Source: Acidimicrobium ferrooxidans (lineage in GTDB: Bacteria; Actinomycetota; Geothermincolia; Fen-727; Anoxymicrobiaceae). From it: DNA of 64,000 bases. The notes under the pieces are model-generated. The model worked only from the letters and a program-made list of their open reading frames with translations. It did no database searches and was not told the origin of the DNA. The translations under genes and the position numbers were made by a program. Where the stretch lies: positions 1,035,392 through 1,099,391 of the forward strand of contig DYIU01000001.1 of assembly GCA_020723485.1 (NCBI GenBank), read 5' to 3'. Of this stretch, positions 25,417 to 32,995 are shown in pieces (position 1 is the stretch's first letter; every line of letters begins with the position of its first letter).

Positions 25417-26073
25417 ATGAGCGAGAACGGATATCACATAATCGCCTGCGCCACCGTCGCCGAGGAGCTGAAACAGCTGGGCGTGAGCGAGGAGGACATG
25501 ACCGTCCTGGAGTTCGGCCTTCACGTCTTCCCGGACCAGCTGAAGGAGCGGCTCCAGGAGGCGGTGGACGCGGTGCCAGGCGACTGCGACATCCTGCTCG
25601 GCTACGGGCTCTGCTCCTATGCCGTGGTAGGGCTGCACTCGGATTCGCACCGGCTCGTAATCCCGAGGATAGACGACTGCATAGCTTTGTTCCTGGGGTC
25701 GAGGGAGGACCACCTGGCCAGGCTCGCCGAGGCGCCGGGGACCTACTACCTTACCAAGGGCTGGGTCGAGGCTCAGTGGGACACGCTCGAGGAGTACGCG
25801 AGGCTGGTCGAGAAATACGGCGAGAAGAGGGCGAAGAAGGTCGCCGAGGTGATGTACAAGAACTACACCCAGGTCGTCCTCATCAACACCGGCAACTACA
25901 GGATGGACGACTACCGCGACTTCGCGAGGGCCATGGCCGATTTTCTGGACCTCGAGTACAGGGAGGTCCCAGGTTCGAACCGGATGCTGGAGAAGATGCT
26001 CTCGGGCGACTGGGAGCCCGAGTTCCTGGTGGTGCCGCCCGGCACCCCCGTCGACCTCACCCCCTTCCAGTAA
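25417..26073 (+). CDS. DUF1638 family protein
   Basis: The 218-residue protein has the DUF1638 landmarks: HIIACATVAEEL at the start, ILLGYGLCSYAVVGL, a VIPRIDDCIALFLGS segment and YYLTKGW. The family occurs in methanogens and anaerobes, often beside corrinoid methyltransferase genes. Its function is unknown. Here it sits between two corrinoid/UroD pairs, convergent with the second, which strengthens that association. The stop codon is the first codon of a repeat element. Confidence 0.85.
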   Translation: MSENGYHIIACATVAEELKQLGVSEEDMTVLEFGLHVFPDQLKERLQEAVDAVPGDCDILLGYGLCSYAVVGLHSDSHRLVIPRIDDCIALFLGSREDHLARLAEAPGTYYLTKGWVEAQWDTLEEYARLVEKYGEKRAKKVAEVMYKNYTQVVLINTGNYRMDDYRDFARAMADFLDLEYREVPGSNRMLEKMLSGDWEPEFLVVPPGTPVDLTPFQ

Positions 26074-26186
26074 TAAGTTGGGGTCACGTCTGATCTTATG
26101 ACTCGGACTCAACGTGACAGGACCAGACGGCTCACATTGTGTTCTCCCGCAGCGGTCATAAAATCAGACGTGACCCCAGCTTATGA
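26071..26186. repeat. REP-like element, variant B inverted pair
   Basis: Arms at 26071-26101 and 26156-26186 pair over about 28 of 31 bases, with core GGGGTCACGTCTGAT and ATCAGACGTGACCCC. This core differs from the common GGGGTCAGGTCACTTTG, but both arms carry the same difference. Stop codons of both convergent neighbours (TAA of DUF1638 and TAA of the corrinoid protein) lie inside the arms. Confidence 0.8.
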
Positions 26187-26804
26187 CAACTCGCGGGCTA
26201 CTATCGCGGCCTCGAAGGCGTTTGGAGCATATCCGCTCGCGCCTATCTCGTCCGCGAACTCCTGCGCCACCGGCGCACCTCCGACCATCACCACCGCTGC
26301 CGGGTCCACGGCGCGCACGGCCTCGATGACCTCGCGCATATGCAGCATTGTCGAGCTCAGCAGCGCGGAAAGCCCCAGGATCCTGGGCTGATGTTCCCTG
26401 TAGGCTTCTACGAACTTCTCCGTCTTAAGGTCTTCCCCGATGTCGACGACGTCGAACCCGGCCCCCTCGAGGCACATCCTCACCAGGTTCTTGCCGATGG
26501 AGTGGATGTCCCCGGCCACGGTCCCCAGCACGACCTTTCCCCCGCCGCTGTCATCACCGGCCATCCTGGGCTTCAGGGCTTCCATGCCGGCCTCCATGGC
26601 GTACGCGGCGACTATGAGCTCAGGTATGTATGCCTCACCGCTTGCAAACCGCGAGCCTATCTCCTCCATGGCGGGCATCATGGCCCCCTCCAGGAGCACC
26701 CTCGGGCCCTGCCCGGTGGACAGCCCCTCCTCGACCAGGCTCCTGACCTTATCCTCGTCCCCCTCGATGACCGAGGCCTTGAGCTTCGAGAGCAGTTCTT
26801 CCAT
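26181..26804 (-). CDS. Corrinoid methyltransferase carrier protein (B12-binding)
   Basis: The 207-residue protein has the same two-domain build as the carrier at 22619. The cobalt-ligand motif is GDIHSIGKN with His 101, and VVMVGGAPVAQEFADEIGA follows near residue 175. It is the second gene of a minus-strand pair: the UroD-type methyltransferase gene is ten bases upstream. GGAGGATACG precedes the ATG. Its final codon lies in a repeat arm. Confidence 0.93.
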   Translation of the reverse strand: MEELLSKLKASVIEGDEDKVRSLVEEGLSTGQGPRVLLEGAMMPAMEEIGSRFASGEAYIPELIVAAYAMEAGMEALKPRMAGDDSGGGKVVLGTVAGDIHSIGKNLVRMCLEGAGFDVVDIGEDLKTEKFVEAYREHQPRILGLSALLSSTMLHMREVIEAVRAVDPAAVVMVGGAPVAQEFADEIGASGYAPNAFEAAIVARELS

Positions 26805-26814
26805 CGTATCCTCC

Positions 26815-27912
26815 TTATGCCCCGATCGTGATGGGGTAGTCCCCGTACTTCCTCGCCGCTTTCACCATCGCGAGGTAGTTCTCCGGCTTGACCCCCGGGT
26901 GTATCGAGTTCGACGAGCTTATGACGTAGCCCCCGCCGGGCGCCGCCGCGGCAATCGTCTCCTTCACGGACCGCTCCACTTCCTCCTCGGTGCCGAATGG
27001 GAGAAGGTGCATGCAGTCGATGTTGCCCAGTATGCAGAGCCGGTCCCCGTACTTCGCCTTCACCTCGCCGATGTCCATACACTGCGGCTGGACCGGGTGG
27101 AACCCGTCGAACCCGGCCTCCACGATGCCGTCCATTATCGGCCACATGTTGCCGTCGGAATGCTTGAAGATGAGCCTGCCGTGCTCATGAACGCGCGCGG
27201 TTATCTCCTTGTGGTACGGGAGTATGTACTCGTTGTACTGCGCCGGCGCCATCAGTGTTGTCTGGCTGAAGGCCAGGTCGCCGTCCAGTCCTATTATGTC
27301 CGCGCCGAGCTCCACCGCCATGTCCACTACCTCCAGGATGAAGTCGGTCGCCAGGCGCGCGAGGGCGTGCACGAATCCCGGGTCCTTGATGTAGTAGAAA
27401 AGCAGTTTCTCCATGCTGCCGAGGAAAGTCCAGCTCTCGCGGAACGGCCCCGGCTGAACGAACACCTGCGCTATCTCGTCGCCGAAGTTGCCCTTGGACG
27501 CCATCAGGACCAGGAGCTCCGCCTGCTGGGGGTGATACGGCTCCAGGCTGTCCAGGTCCGCCGGCGAAGAGACGGGGCCGCCGACCGCGGTCGCCTCACC
27601 CTCCTCGCTGACCCGCAGGAGCCTTCCCCATCCGTCTTTCACCAGGTCCTCCCCGGCAGGCTCCGTGTTGAGGAGCGCGAGCGAGGACAGCCCGTCGAGC
27701 TCGAGCTCTCGGACGATGGTGAAGAGGCAGTTCAAGAGCTTTATCTTCTCTTCCGGTGTCATCTGCTGGGCGAACTTCATCGGGGGAAGGTCGTCGGTGA
27801 AGAAGCTCGCGAGCTTTATTATCGATTCCTCGTTGAACGCCATCTCCCAGACCGGGACCCGGTCAGGCTCGCGCCGCGCGAACGCCTCGAGCATCCTCTC
27901 TCTGCCGTTCAT
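26815..27912 (-). CDS. UroD-family corrinoid methyltransferase
   Basis: The 365-residue protein begins NGRERMLEAFARREPDRVPVWE, shown here as ERMLEAFARREPDRVPV, the standard UroD-like opening. Later segments FKHSDGNMWPIMDG, LGNIDCMHLLPFG and SIHPGVKPENYLAM match methyltransferases of this superfamily that work with corrinoid proteins, such as those for aryl methyl ethers. The late Cys (SSGC) is replaced by SSSNS. ATG at 27912 follows AAAGGAGCGGCG; the longer frame upstream is repeat DNA. Partner: the carrier immediately downstream. Confidence 0.87.
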   Translation of the reverse strand: MNGRERMLEAFARREPDRVPVWEMAFNEESIIKLASFFTDDLPPMKFAQQMTPEEKIKLLNCLFTIVRELELDGLSSLALLNTEPAGEDLVKDGWGRLLRVSEEGEATAVGGPVSSPADLDSLEPYHPQQAELLVLMASKGNFGDEIAQVFVQPGPFRESWTFLGSMEKLLFYYIKDPGFVHALARLATDFILEVVDMAVELGADIIGLDGDLAFSQTTLMAPAQYNEYILPYHKEITARVHEHGRLIFKHSDGNMWPIMDGIVEAGFDGFHPVQPQCMDIGEVKAKYGDRLCILGNIDCMHLLPFGTEEEVERSVKETIAAAAPGGGYVISSSNSIHPGVKPENYLAMVKAARKYGDYPITIGA

Positions 27913-27928
27913 CGCCGCTCCTTTCCTC

Positions 27929-27967
27929 AAACGCAACACGGGGGTCAGGTCACTTTGTTGCATTTCC
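27929..27967 (+). repeat. REP-like element, single arm
   Basis: AACGCAACACG then GGGGTCAGGTCACTTTGTTG and CATTTCC form one arm, 17 bases upstream of the UroD-family start codon. It is one of two elements in the window not touching a stop codon. Confidence 0.8.
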
Positions 27968-28062
27968 GTCCGCCCTCGAGACCAACCGCCTCACGGGCCG
28001 CCTCTAGTCTATTACTTCTGGGCCAAGAGGATCTTGCGCTTCCGAGATTCCCGATTTTGCCT

Positions 28063-28100
28063 TTACCGAATCTTAAGCGTTTGTTAGGCACGTTTTACCC
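28063..28100 (+). promoter_or_regulatory. Pho-box candidate before pstS
   Basis: TTACC (28063), TTAAG (28073), TTAGG (28084) and TTACC (28095) recur with spacings of 10, 11 and 11 bases on one face of the helix. PhoP/PhoB-type regulators bind direct repeats with this period. The site is about 90 bases before pstS, and a PhoP-type regulator gene lies in the same cluster. Confidence 0.5.
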
Positions 28101-28187
28101 GGGCGAAACCCGATCAGAACACCCGTTTGTTTCAATGACCTCAGGACAATGGAAAAGAGGACAGGAATCGGACCAAGGAGGGAATGC

Positions 28188-29063
28188 ATGAGATGCGGAA
28201 AGAAGACCATCGCGGGGATAGCGCTCGTGGCGGCCGCGGCGTCACTCGTACTGACCGTGGTGCTCGGTGGATGCGGCGGGGGTGGTCTCTCGGGAACGGT
28301 TACCGCGTCCGGGTCGACCACCGTCCAGCCACTGGCCCAGGCGGCCGCTGAGAAATTCATGGAGGAGAACCCGGACGTGACCGTGACCGTCCAGGGAGGC
28401 GGTTCGAGCACCGGGATAACCCAGGTGAGCGAAGGAGCGGTTGACATTGGTGACTCCTCGCGAGAGCTCAAGCCCGAAGAAGAAGGCAAGAGCCTAGTGG
28501 ACAACAAGATCGCCTACGACATCATCGCGATGATAGTCAACCCGGACATATCCGTGTCCAACCTGACCGCCGAGGAGGCCAAGAAGATATTCATCGGCGA
28601 GATCGCCAACTGGAGCGAGGTCGGCGGGCCTGACGAAGAGATAGTCGTGGTCATCCGCGACGAAGCCTCCGGCACGCGCGAGATGTTCGACGAGAAGGTG
28701 CTCGGCAGCAAGAAAGACGCGCCGGTGAAGCCGGTGTCGGGCGCCCAGGAAGCCGGCAGCAACGGCATCATGAGGGAGAAGGTCGCTTCCACCCCGAACG
28801 CAATCGGCTATGTCTCTTATGGGTATCTCGACAAGTCGGTCAAGGCGCTCGAACTGGACAGCGTCAAGCCGACCCTCGAGAACGCCCTCAACGAGTCTTA
28901 CCCGCTCGGGAGGTACCTGCACATGTTCACCAAGGGCGAGCCTGAAGGGGCGAACAAGGCGTACATAGACTACGTACTCTCCGACACTTTCCAGACTGAC
29001 GTAGTCTCGAAGGAGTACATCCCTATTGCCGAGACGGAGGAGTCCGGCTCACAGACCGAATAG
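28188..29063 (+). CDS. pstS: Phosphate ABC transporter substrate-binding lipoprotein
   Basis: The 291-residue protein has a basic head, a hydrophobic segment and a lipobox (VLGGC, Cys 29). The mature part carries the phosphate-binding signatures SGSTTVQPLAQAAAEKF, GGGSSTGITQVSEG and RDEASGTRE. It captures phosphate outside the membrane for PstCA. ATG at 28188 is five bases from AAGGAGGG. The pstC and pstA genes follow. Confidence 0.95.
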   Translation: MRCGKKTIAGIALVAAAASLVLTVVLGGCGGGGLSGTVTASGSTTVQPLAQAAAEKFMEENPDVTVTVQGGGSSTGITQVSEGAVDIGDSSRELKPEEEGKSLVDNKIAYDIIAMIVNPDISVSNLTAEEAKKIFIGEIANWSEVGGPDEEIVVVIRDEASGTREMFDEKVLGSKKDAPVKPVSGAQEAGSNGIMREKVASTPNAIGYVSYGYLDKSVKALELDSVKPTLENALNESYPLGRYLHMFTKGEPEGANKAYIDYVLSDTFQTDVVSKEYIPIAETEESGSQTE

Positions 29064-29084
29064 CACCGGCCCCATGTCAGAGTA

Positions 29085-29113
29085 GGGGCGGACTCCATTC
29101 CGGACCCCGCCCC
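29085..29113 (+). terminator. Intercistronic hairpin after pstS
   Basis: GGGGCGG and CCGCCCC pair with an inner TCC/GGA stem. With no T-run, it may be a partial terminator or an mRNA-stabilising structure that keeps pstS expression above pstCA. Confidence 0.5.
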
Positions 29114-29148
29114 GCTCACCCCTCAATTTCGCTGGAGGTACGGGGGAT

Positions 29149-30000
29149 TTGATCGACAGGGAGTGGGTAGTAAAGAGAGTGCTCTGGGTCCTGGCCATGG
29201 TCGTAGTGGTCGGGATACTCCTCATTGTGGGCTACGTCACCCAGGCGGCCCTGCCCGCCATCACCAAGGTCGGCCCGTTCAACCTGCTTGGGACCAACTG
29301 GGACCCTTCGTCCGGCCACTACGGTATCACCATCTTCATAGTAGGCACTCTTCTGACCACCCTCGGGGGCCTTCTCATCGGAGCTCCTCTGGGCCTGGTG
29401 ACGGCGGTGTTCCTCACAGAGATAGCTCCCAAGCGGGCCGCGTCGGTAGTAACGAGGGGTGTCGAGCTCCTGGCGGGCATTCCATCGATAGTACTGGGAT
29501 GGTTGGGACTCATCCTGCTGCTCCCGTGGATACGGAAGCTGACTGGGACTCAAGGGACCGGGATCCTGGCGGCGTCGATAATCCTCGGGATAATGATAAT
29601 GCCGACCATCACCACTATAGCCAAAGACGCTCTCGAGGCCGTTCCATCCGACTACCGCCTCGGATCGCTCGGGCTCGGGGCAACGCGCTGGCAGACGATC
29701 TGGCGCGTGACGGTACCCGCCGCGCGGGGCGGGTTGCTCGTCGCCGTTGTGCTCGGTATGGGGCGTGCCGTAGGGGAGACCATGGCTGTGGCCCTGGTCA
29801 TAGGGCCGGCGACCGCTTTCCCGAAGTCCCTTACCACGCCGACTCATACCCTGACCACAAAGATACTCATGGAGATGGGCGAGTCCGCCGGAGTACAGCG
29901 CTCCGCGCTGTTCTTCATGGCGCTGGCGTTGCTGCTCATAGCGGTATTGCTCATATCCCTGGTCAGGATCGCTTCACGAAAGAAGGCGTACGCAAGATGA
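29149..30000 (+). CDS. pstC: Phosphate ABC transporter permease PstC
   Basis: The 283-residue protein has six predicted membrane helices and the permease signature with the EAA loop (DALEAVPSDYRLGSLGLGAT). IPSIVLGWLGLILL is typical of PstC. It forms the membrane channel with PstA. The start is TTG at 29149 after GGAGGTACGGGGG. Its stop overlaps the pstA start (ATGA). Confidence 0.93.
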   Translation: MIDREWVVKRVLWVLAMVVVVGILLIVGYVTQAALPAITKVGPFNLLGTNWDPSSGHYGITIFIVGTLLTTLGGLLIGAPLGLVTAVFLTEIAPKRAASVVTRGVELLAGIPSIVLGWLGLILLLPWIRKLTGTQGTGILAASIILGIMIMPTITTIAKDALEAVPSDYRLGSLGLGATRWQTIWRVTVPAARGGLLVAVVLGMGRAVGETMAVALVIGPATAFPKSLTTPTHTLTTKILMEMGESAGVQRSALFFMALALLLIAVLLISLVRIASRKKAYAR

Positions 30001-30941
30001 ACGGCAGCGCACAGGCTGAATCGACTTCCAGGATCCTGGTCGCGGGCTCCGAGACTCTGAGGAGGCGCGAGGACAGGGCCAGGCGTACCGACAGGGTGGG
30101 GACCATGGCCGTGTGGGCGACCGCCATGGTGGGCCTCGGCCTGCTGGGTCTCATAGTGGCGGCGATTTGTTACTACGGGCTCCTGACTGCCCTGGACCCG
30201 AGCTTTGTATTCGGCATGCCTGAGACGATGGATGCGGGGGGTGGGATTTTCCCGATGGTCTTTTCTTCGTTCTACCTAGCGGTGCTGACCTCGATAATGG
30301 TGCTTCCCGTAGGAGTCGGCGCGGCGATATACATGTCGGAGTACGCGCGCGAGGGGTTCATGACGCGGACCGTACGCTTCGGGGCCGACGTCCTCACGAC
30401 CATACCGTCCATCGTGTTCGGCATCTTCGGCCTGGTGTTCTTCGTCACGTTCATGGGGCTCGGGTACTCTCTTCTCGCCGGGGCGCTTCTGATGACATTG
30501 CTCAACCTGCCAACGGTCATGAGGACCGCAGAGGAATCCATACGGGCGGTGCCCCACTCCTACAGGGAGGCCTCGATGGGCCTGGGGGCGACCCGCTGGT
30601 ACACCGTGCGGAAGGTCATCCTTCCGAGCGCGATGCCCGGCATCACGACGGGCGCGATACTGACTCTTGGAAGGATAGTGGGGGAGAGCGCGGCGATAGT
30701 CTACACGGTCGGGATATTCTCGAGCAGGGTCCCGTGGTCGCCCTTGAAGCCCGCTGCTCCCATGGCGGGCAACATCTGGTACCTCTTCACCGAGGGAGGG
30801 GCGCTCATCCCCGACTGGCTGAAGATAGCGAGTGGGCAGGCGGCTTTCCTGCTGCTGGTGGTGCTCGCGTTCAACATGCTCGCGAGGTTTATAGCCTGGA
30901 TCTACAAACGGAAGACCAGGACGGAGGCCAGGTTCTGTTGA
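29997..30941 (+). CDS. pstA: Phosphate ABC transporter permease PstA
   Basis: The 314-residue protein has a long cytoplasmic N-terminus (about 40 residues, rich in Arg), six membrane helices and the EAA loop ESIRAVPHSYREASMGLGAT. IPSIVFGIFGLVFF marks PstA. Start at 29997 overlaps the pstC stop. The frame is open far upstream inside pstC, which is coincidence. No pstB ATPase or phoU gene follows; the next gene is a response regulator. Confidence 0.93.
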   Translation: MNGSAQAESTSRILVAGSETLRRREDRARRTDRVGTMAVWATAMVGLGLLGLIVAAICYYGLLTALDPSFVFGMPETMDAGGGIFPMVFSSFYLAVLTSIMVLPVGVGAAIYMSEYAREGFMTRTVRFGADVLTTIPSIVFGIFGLVFFVTFMGLGYSLLAGALLMTLLNLPTVMRTAEESIRAVPHSYREASMGLGATRWYTVRKVILPSAMPGITTGAILTLGRIVGESAAIVYTVGIFSSRVPWSPLKPAAPMAGNIWYLFTEGGALIPDWLKIASGQAAFLLLVVLAFNMLARFIAWIYKRKTRTEARFC

Positions 30942-30989
30942 GATGTCCCGTGGTAATCTTGTCTTGTAGGAAAGGACGGAGGTCGCGCC

Positions 30990-31682
30990 GTGACCAGAAT
31001 CCTCGTCATCGAAGATGAGAAGCCGATGGCCGAGTCGATCAAGTACAGCCTCGAAAAAGAGGGTTACGAGACTGGCCTCGCGTTCGATGGCCCGAGCGGC
31101 TGGCGGATGTTCGAGGAGGAGCACTTCGACCTCCTCATACTTGATCTTATGCTTCCCGGATTGGATGGCCTTGAGATATGCAAGAAGGTAAGGCAGGCCG
31201 GCGAAGTGCCGGTCATAATGCTAACGGCGAAGGACTCCGAACTGGACAAGGTGCTGGGGCTCGAACTGGGCGCGGATGATTACCTCACCAAGCCTTTCGG
31301 CATGAGGGAACTGCTGGCGCGCACTAGGGCGGTGCTCCGGAGGACGTCCCGGGTCCCCACGGAGGCGCAGTCTCCCCGAGTCCTCGAAGGGGGCGACGTC
31401 TCTATAGACACGGGGCGCCACGAGGTGACGGTCCGCGGAGAGGTGGTGGAGGTCCCGCTCATCGAGTACCGCCTGCTGCAGCTGTTCCTCAAGAATCCCG
31501 GCAGGGTGCTGACACGTGAGCACCTCACCAACGTCGGCTGGGAAGGCGAGTTCTACAGCCAGGGCAAGGCCCTCGACGTTCATATCCGACGACTGAGGGA
31601 GAAGGTCGAGGAGGACCCCGCCAGCCCGCGGCGCGTAATCACGGTCAGAGGAGTCGGTTATCGCTTTGAGCCCCGGACCTGA
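30990..31682 (+). CDS. OmpR/PhoP-family response regulator
   Basis: The 230-residue protein has a receiver domain (acidic pocket Glu 8, Asp 9, phosphorylated Asp 52, Lys 101) and a winged-helix DNA-binding domain ending VITVRGVGYRFEP. Its place right after pstSCA makes a phosphate-response regulator (PhoP/PhoB role) likely. No histidine kinase is adjacent. GTG at 30990 follows GGACGGAGG. It overlaps the ArsC-like gene by 17 bases. Confidence 0.9.
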   Translation: MTRILVIEDEKPMAESIKYSLEKEGYETGLAFDGPSGWRMFEEEHFDLLILDLMLPGLDGLEICKKVRQAGEVPVIMLTAKDSELDKVLGLELGADDYLTKPFGMRELLARTRAVLRRTSRVPTEAQSPRVLEGGDVSIDTGRHEVTVRGEVVEVPLIEYRLLQLFLKNPGRVLTREHLTNVGWEGEFYSQGKALDVHIRRLREKVEEDPASPRRVITVRGVGYRFEPRT

Positions 31683-32106
31683 AGCAGAAGCCCCGAGAAA
31701 AAGCGTCCTGTTCCTGTGTGTCGAGAACGCGTGCCGCTCGCAGATGGCTGAGGGCTTCCTGAGGGAGATGGCCCCGGAGTCCTTCGAGGCGGCGAGCGCA
31801 GGGGCGGAAGCCGGTTCATTGAACCCGATGGCAATGTCGGTGATGGCAGAAACAGGGATTGACATCTCTGCCCAGCGGAGTAAGCCCGTCACGGAGTTCG
31901 AGGGCCGGAAGTTCGACTACGTGATAACGGTCTGCGGTGGAGACACCTGCCCCTCCTTCACCGGCACCGCGGTCCACAGGGAGACCTGGGACGTCGGAGA
32001 CCCCGCGGCCGTTGAGGGTGACAAGGAGCGCATCGTTGAGGCCTTTCGAAGAGCACGTGACGAGATTCGCGAGCGAGTGTCCCGCTTCATCGAGCGGCAA
32101 ACCTGA
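31666..32106 (+). CDS. arsC: ArsC-type arsenate reductase / low-molecular-weight phosphatase family
   Basis: The 146-residue protein has the CX5R active site (CVENACRSQ, Cys 18 to Arg 24) and a later TVCGGDTCPSF with two cysteines, the pattern of thioredoxin-dependent ArsC of Gram-positive type. It would reduce arsenate, which enters through Pst, or act as a tyrosine phosphatase. TTG at 31666 is within the regulator gene, so the two are coupled. Placing arsenate defence in a phosphate-uptake cluster is sensible, since Pst imports arsenate. Confidence 0.85.
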   Translation: MSPGPEAEAPRKSVLFLCVENACRSQMAEGFLREMAPESFEAASAGAEAGSLNPMAMSVMAETGIDISAQRSKPVTEFEGRKFDYVITVCGGDTCPSFTGTAVHRETWDVGDPAAVEGDKERIVEAFRRARDEIRERVSRFIERQT

Positions 32107-32208
32107 CGCCACCAGTACGGGTTCGCACCCGTTGCTATGTCCATTGCTCCGGCCCGAACCCGATTGACACTCCCTATTATTTCGGTGAGACTGAGGCCGT
32201 CTTGGTTA

Positions 32209-32214
32209 TATAAT
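32209..32214 (+). promoter_or_regulatory. -10 promoter candidate for the orphan corrinoid protein
   Basis: A perfect TATAAT lies 37 bases before the ATG at 32252. No -35 at the proper spacing is clear; a TTGACA at 32164 is too far. Confidence 0.4.
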
Positions 32215-32251
32215 GAATCCGGTCATTTCGGACCGATACAAGGAGGCACGG

Positions 32252-32884
32252 ATGGGGGACCAACTCGCCAAGGTGAAGACGTCCGTTTCGGAGCTCGACC
32301 TGGACGCGATAGCGCCGTCCGTGCAGGAGGCGCTTGACGCCGGAGAGGAGCCCGCGCTCATCCTCGCCAACATGGCGGACGGCATGGCCGCTGTGGGCGA
32401 GCTCTTCGAGAAAGGCGAGTATTTCCTTGCCGATCTCGTGCTGGCGGGGGAAGGGATGAAGGAGGGGCTCGAGGTCCTTGAACCCCACCTCGAGGCCGGT
32501 GACAGGGGCGGCAAGGGCACGGTGGTATTGTGCACCGTAAAGGGTGACATCCATGATATCGGCAAGAACCTGGTCGCCACGATGCTCTCCAGTGCGGGCT
32601 ACACGGTCATCGACCTGGGCACCGACGTGTCAGAGGACGAGATCGTGGGGGCGGTACGCGCCAACAACGCCGGGGCGGTGGGGCTTTCCGTGCTGCTCAC
32701 GCCGATGGTCGACTCGATCAGTGACGTGGTCAGGGCGCTCGAGTCCGCCGGACTTCGTGACAAGGTGAAGATAGCCATCGGCGGGGCCTGCACTACTCAG
32801 GAGCTCGCAGACAGGATGGGCGTCGACGCGCTGGGCCGCGACGCGGTCGAGGCCATCCGCATCTTCGAGGGCTTCTTCGCATAA
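32252..32884 (+). CDS. Corrinoid methyltransferase carrier protein (B12-binding), no adjacent methyltransferase
   Basis: The 210-residue protein is the third carrier of the MtaC type, with GDIHDIGKN (His 101) and IAIGGACTTQELADRMGVDA. AAGGAGGC precedes the ATG. Unlike the other three it has no UroD-type partner beside it: upstream is the Pst cluster and downstream, after a repeat pair, a saccharopine-dehydrogenase-like gene and an FGGY kinase. It may serve a methyltransferase encoded elsewhere or share those in this window. Confidence 0.92.
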   Translation: MGDQLAKVKTSVSELDLDAIAPSVQEALDAGEEPALILANMADGMAAVGELFEKGEYFLADLVLAGEGMKEGLEVLEPHLEAGDRGGKGTVVLCTVKGDIHDIGKNLVATMLSSAGYTVIDLGTDVSEDEIVGAVRANNAGAVGLSVLLTPMVDSISDVVRALESAGLRDKVKIAIGGACTTQELADRMGVDALGRDAVEAIRIFEGFFA

Positions 32885-32980
32885 CGCAAAGTCGGGGTCA
32901 GGTCACTTTGTTGCATTCTGACATCGCGCTGAGGTGGACAGCTCGAAATGCAACAAAGTGACCTGACCCCGACTTTGCAT
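32885..32980. repeat. REP-like element, inverted pair
   Basis: Arms at 32885-32917 and 32946-32980 are complementary over GGGGTCAGGTCACTTTGTTG plus CATT, with GCAAAGTC/GACTTTGC flanks also complementary. The loop is 28 bases. The left arm begins right after the carrier's stop codon; the right arm ends 15 bases before the next start. Confidence 0.9.
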
Positions 32981-32995
32981 CAGGGAGGTTGCGAC

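Noticed and set aside
29163..29996. Open frame fused upstream of pstA, giving a 592-residue protein
   Set aside because: The upstream part overlaps pstC in another frame and is arginine/glycine/histidine-rich shadow sequence; pstA starts at the ATGA overlap at 29997.
32117..32132. tRNA T-arm-like hairpin (ACGGGTTCGCACCCGT)
   Set aside because: The loop is one base short for a T-arm and there is no acceptor stem, anticodon arm or CCA context. It may be only a small hairpin after the ArsC-like gene.
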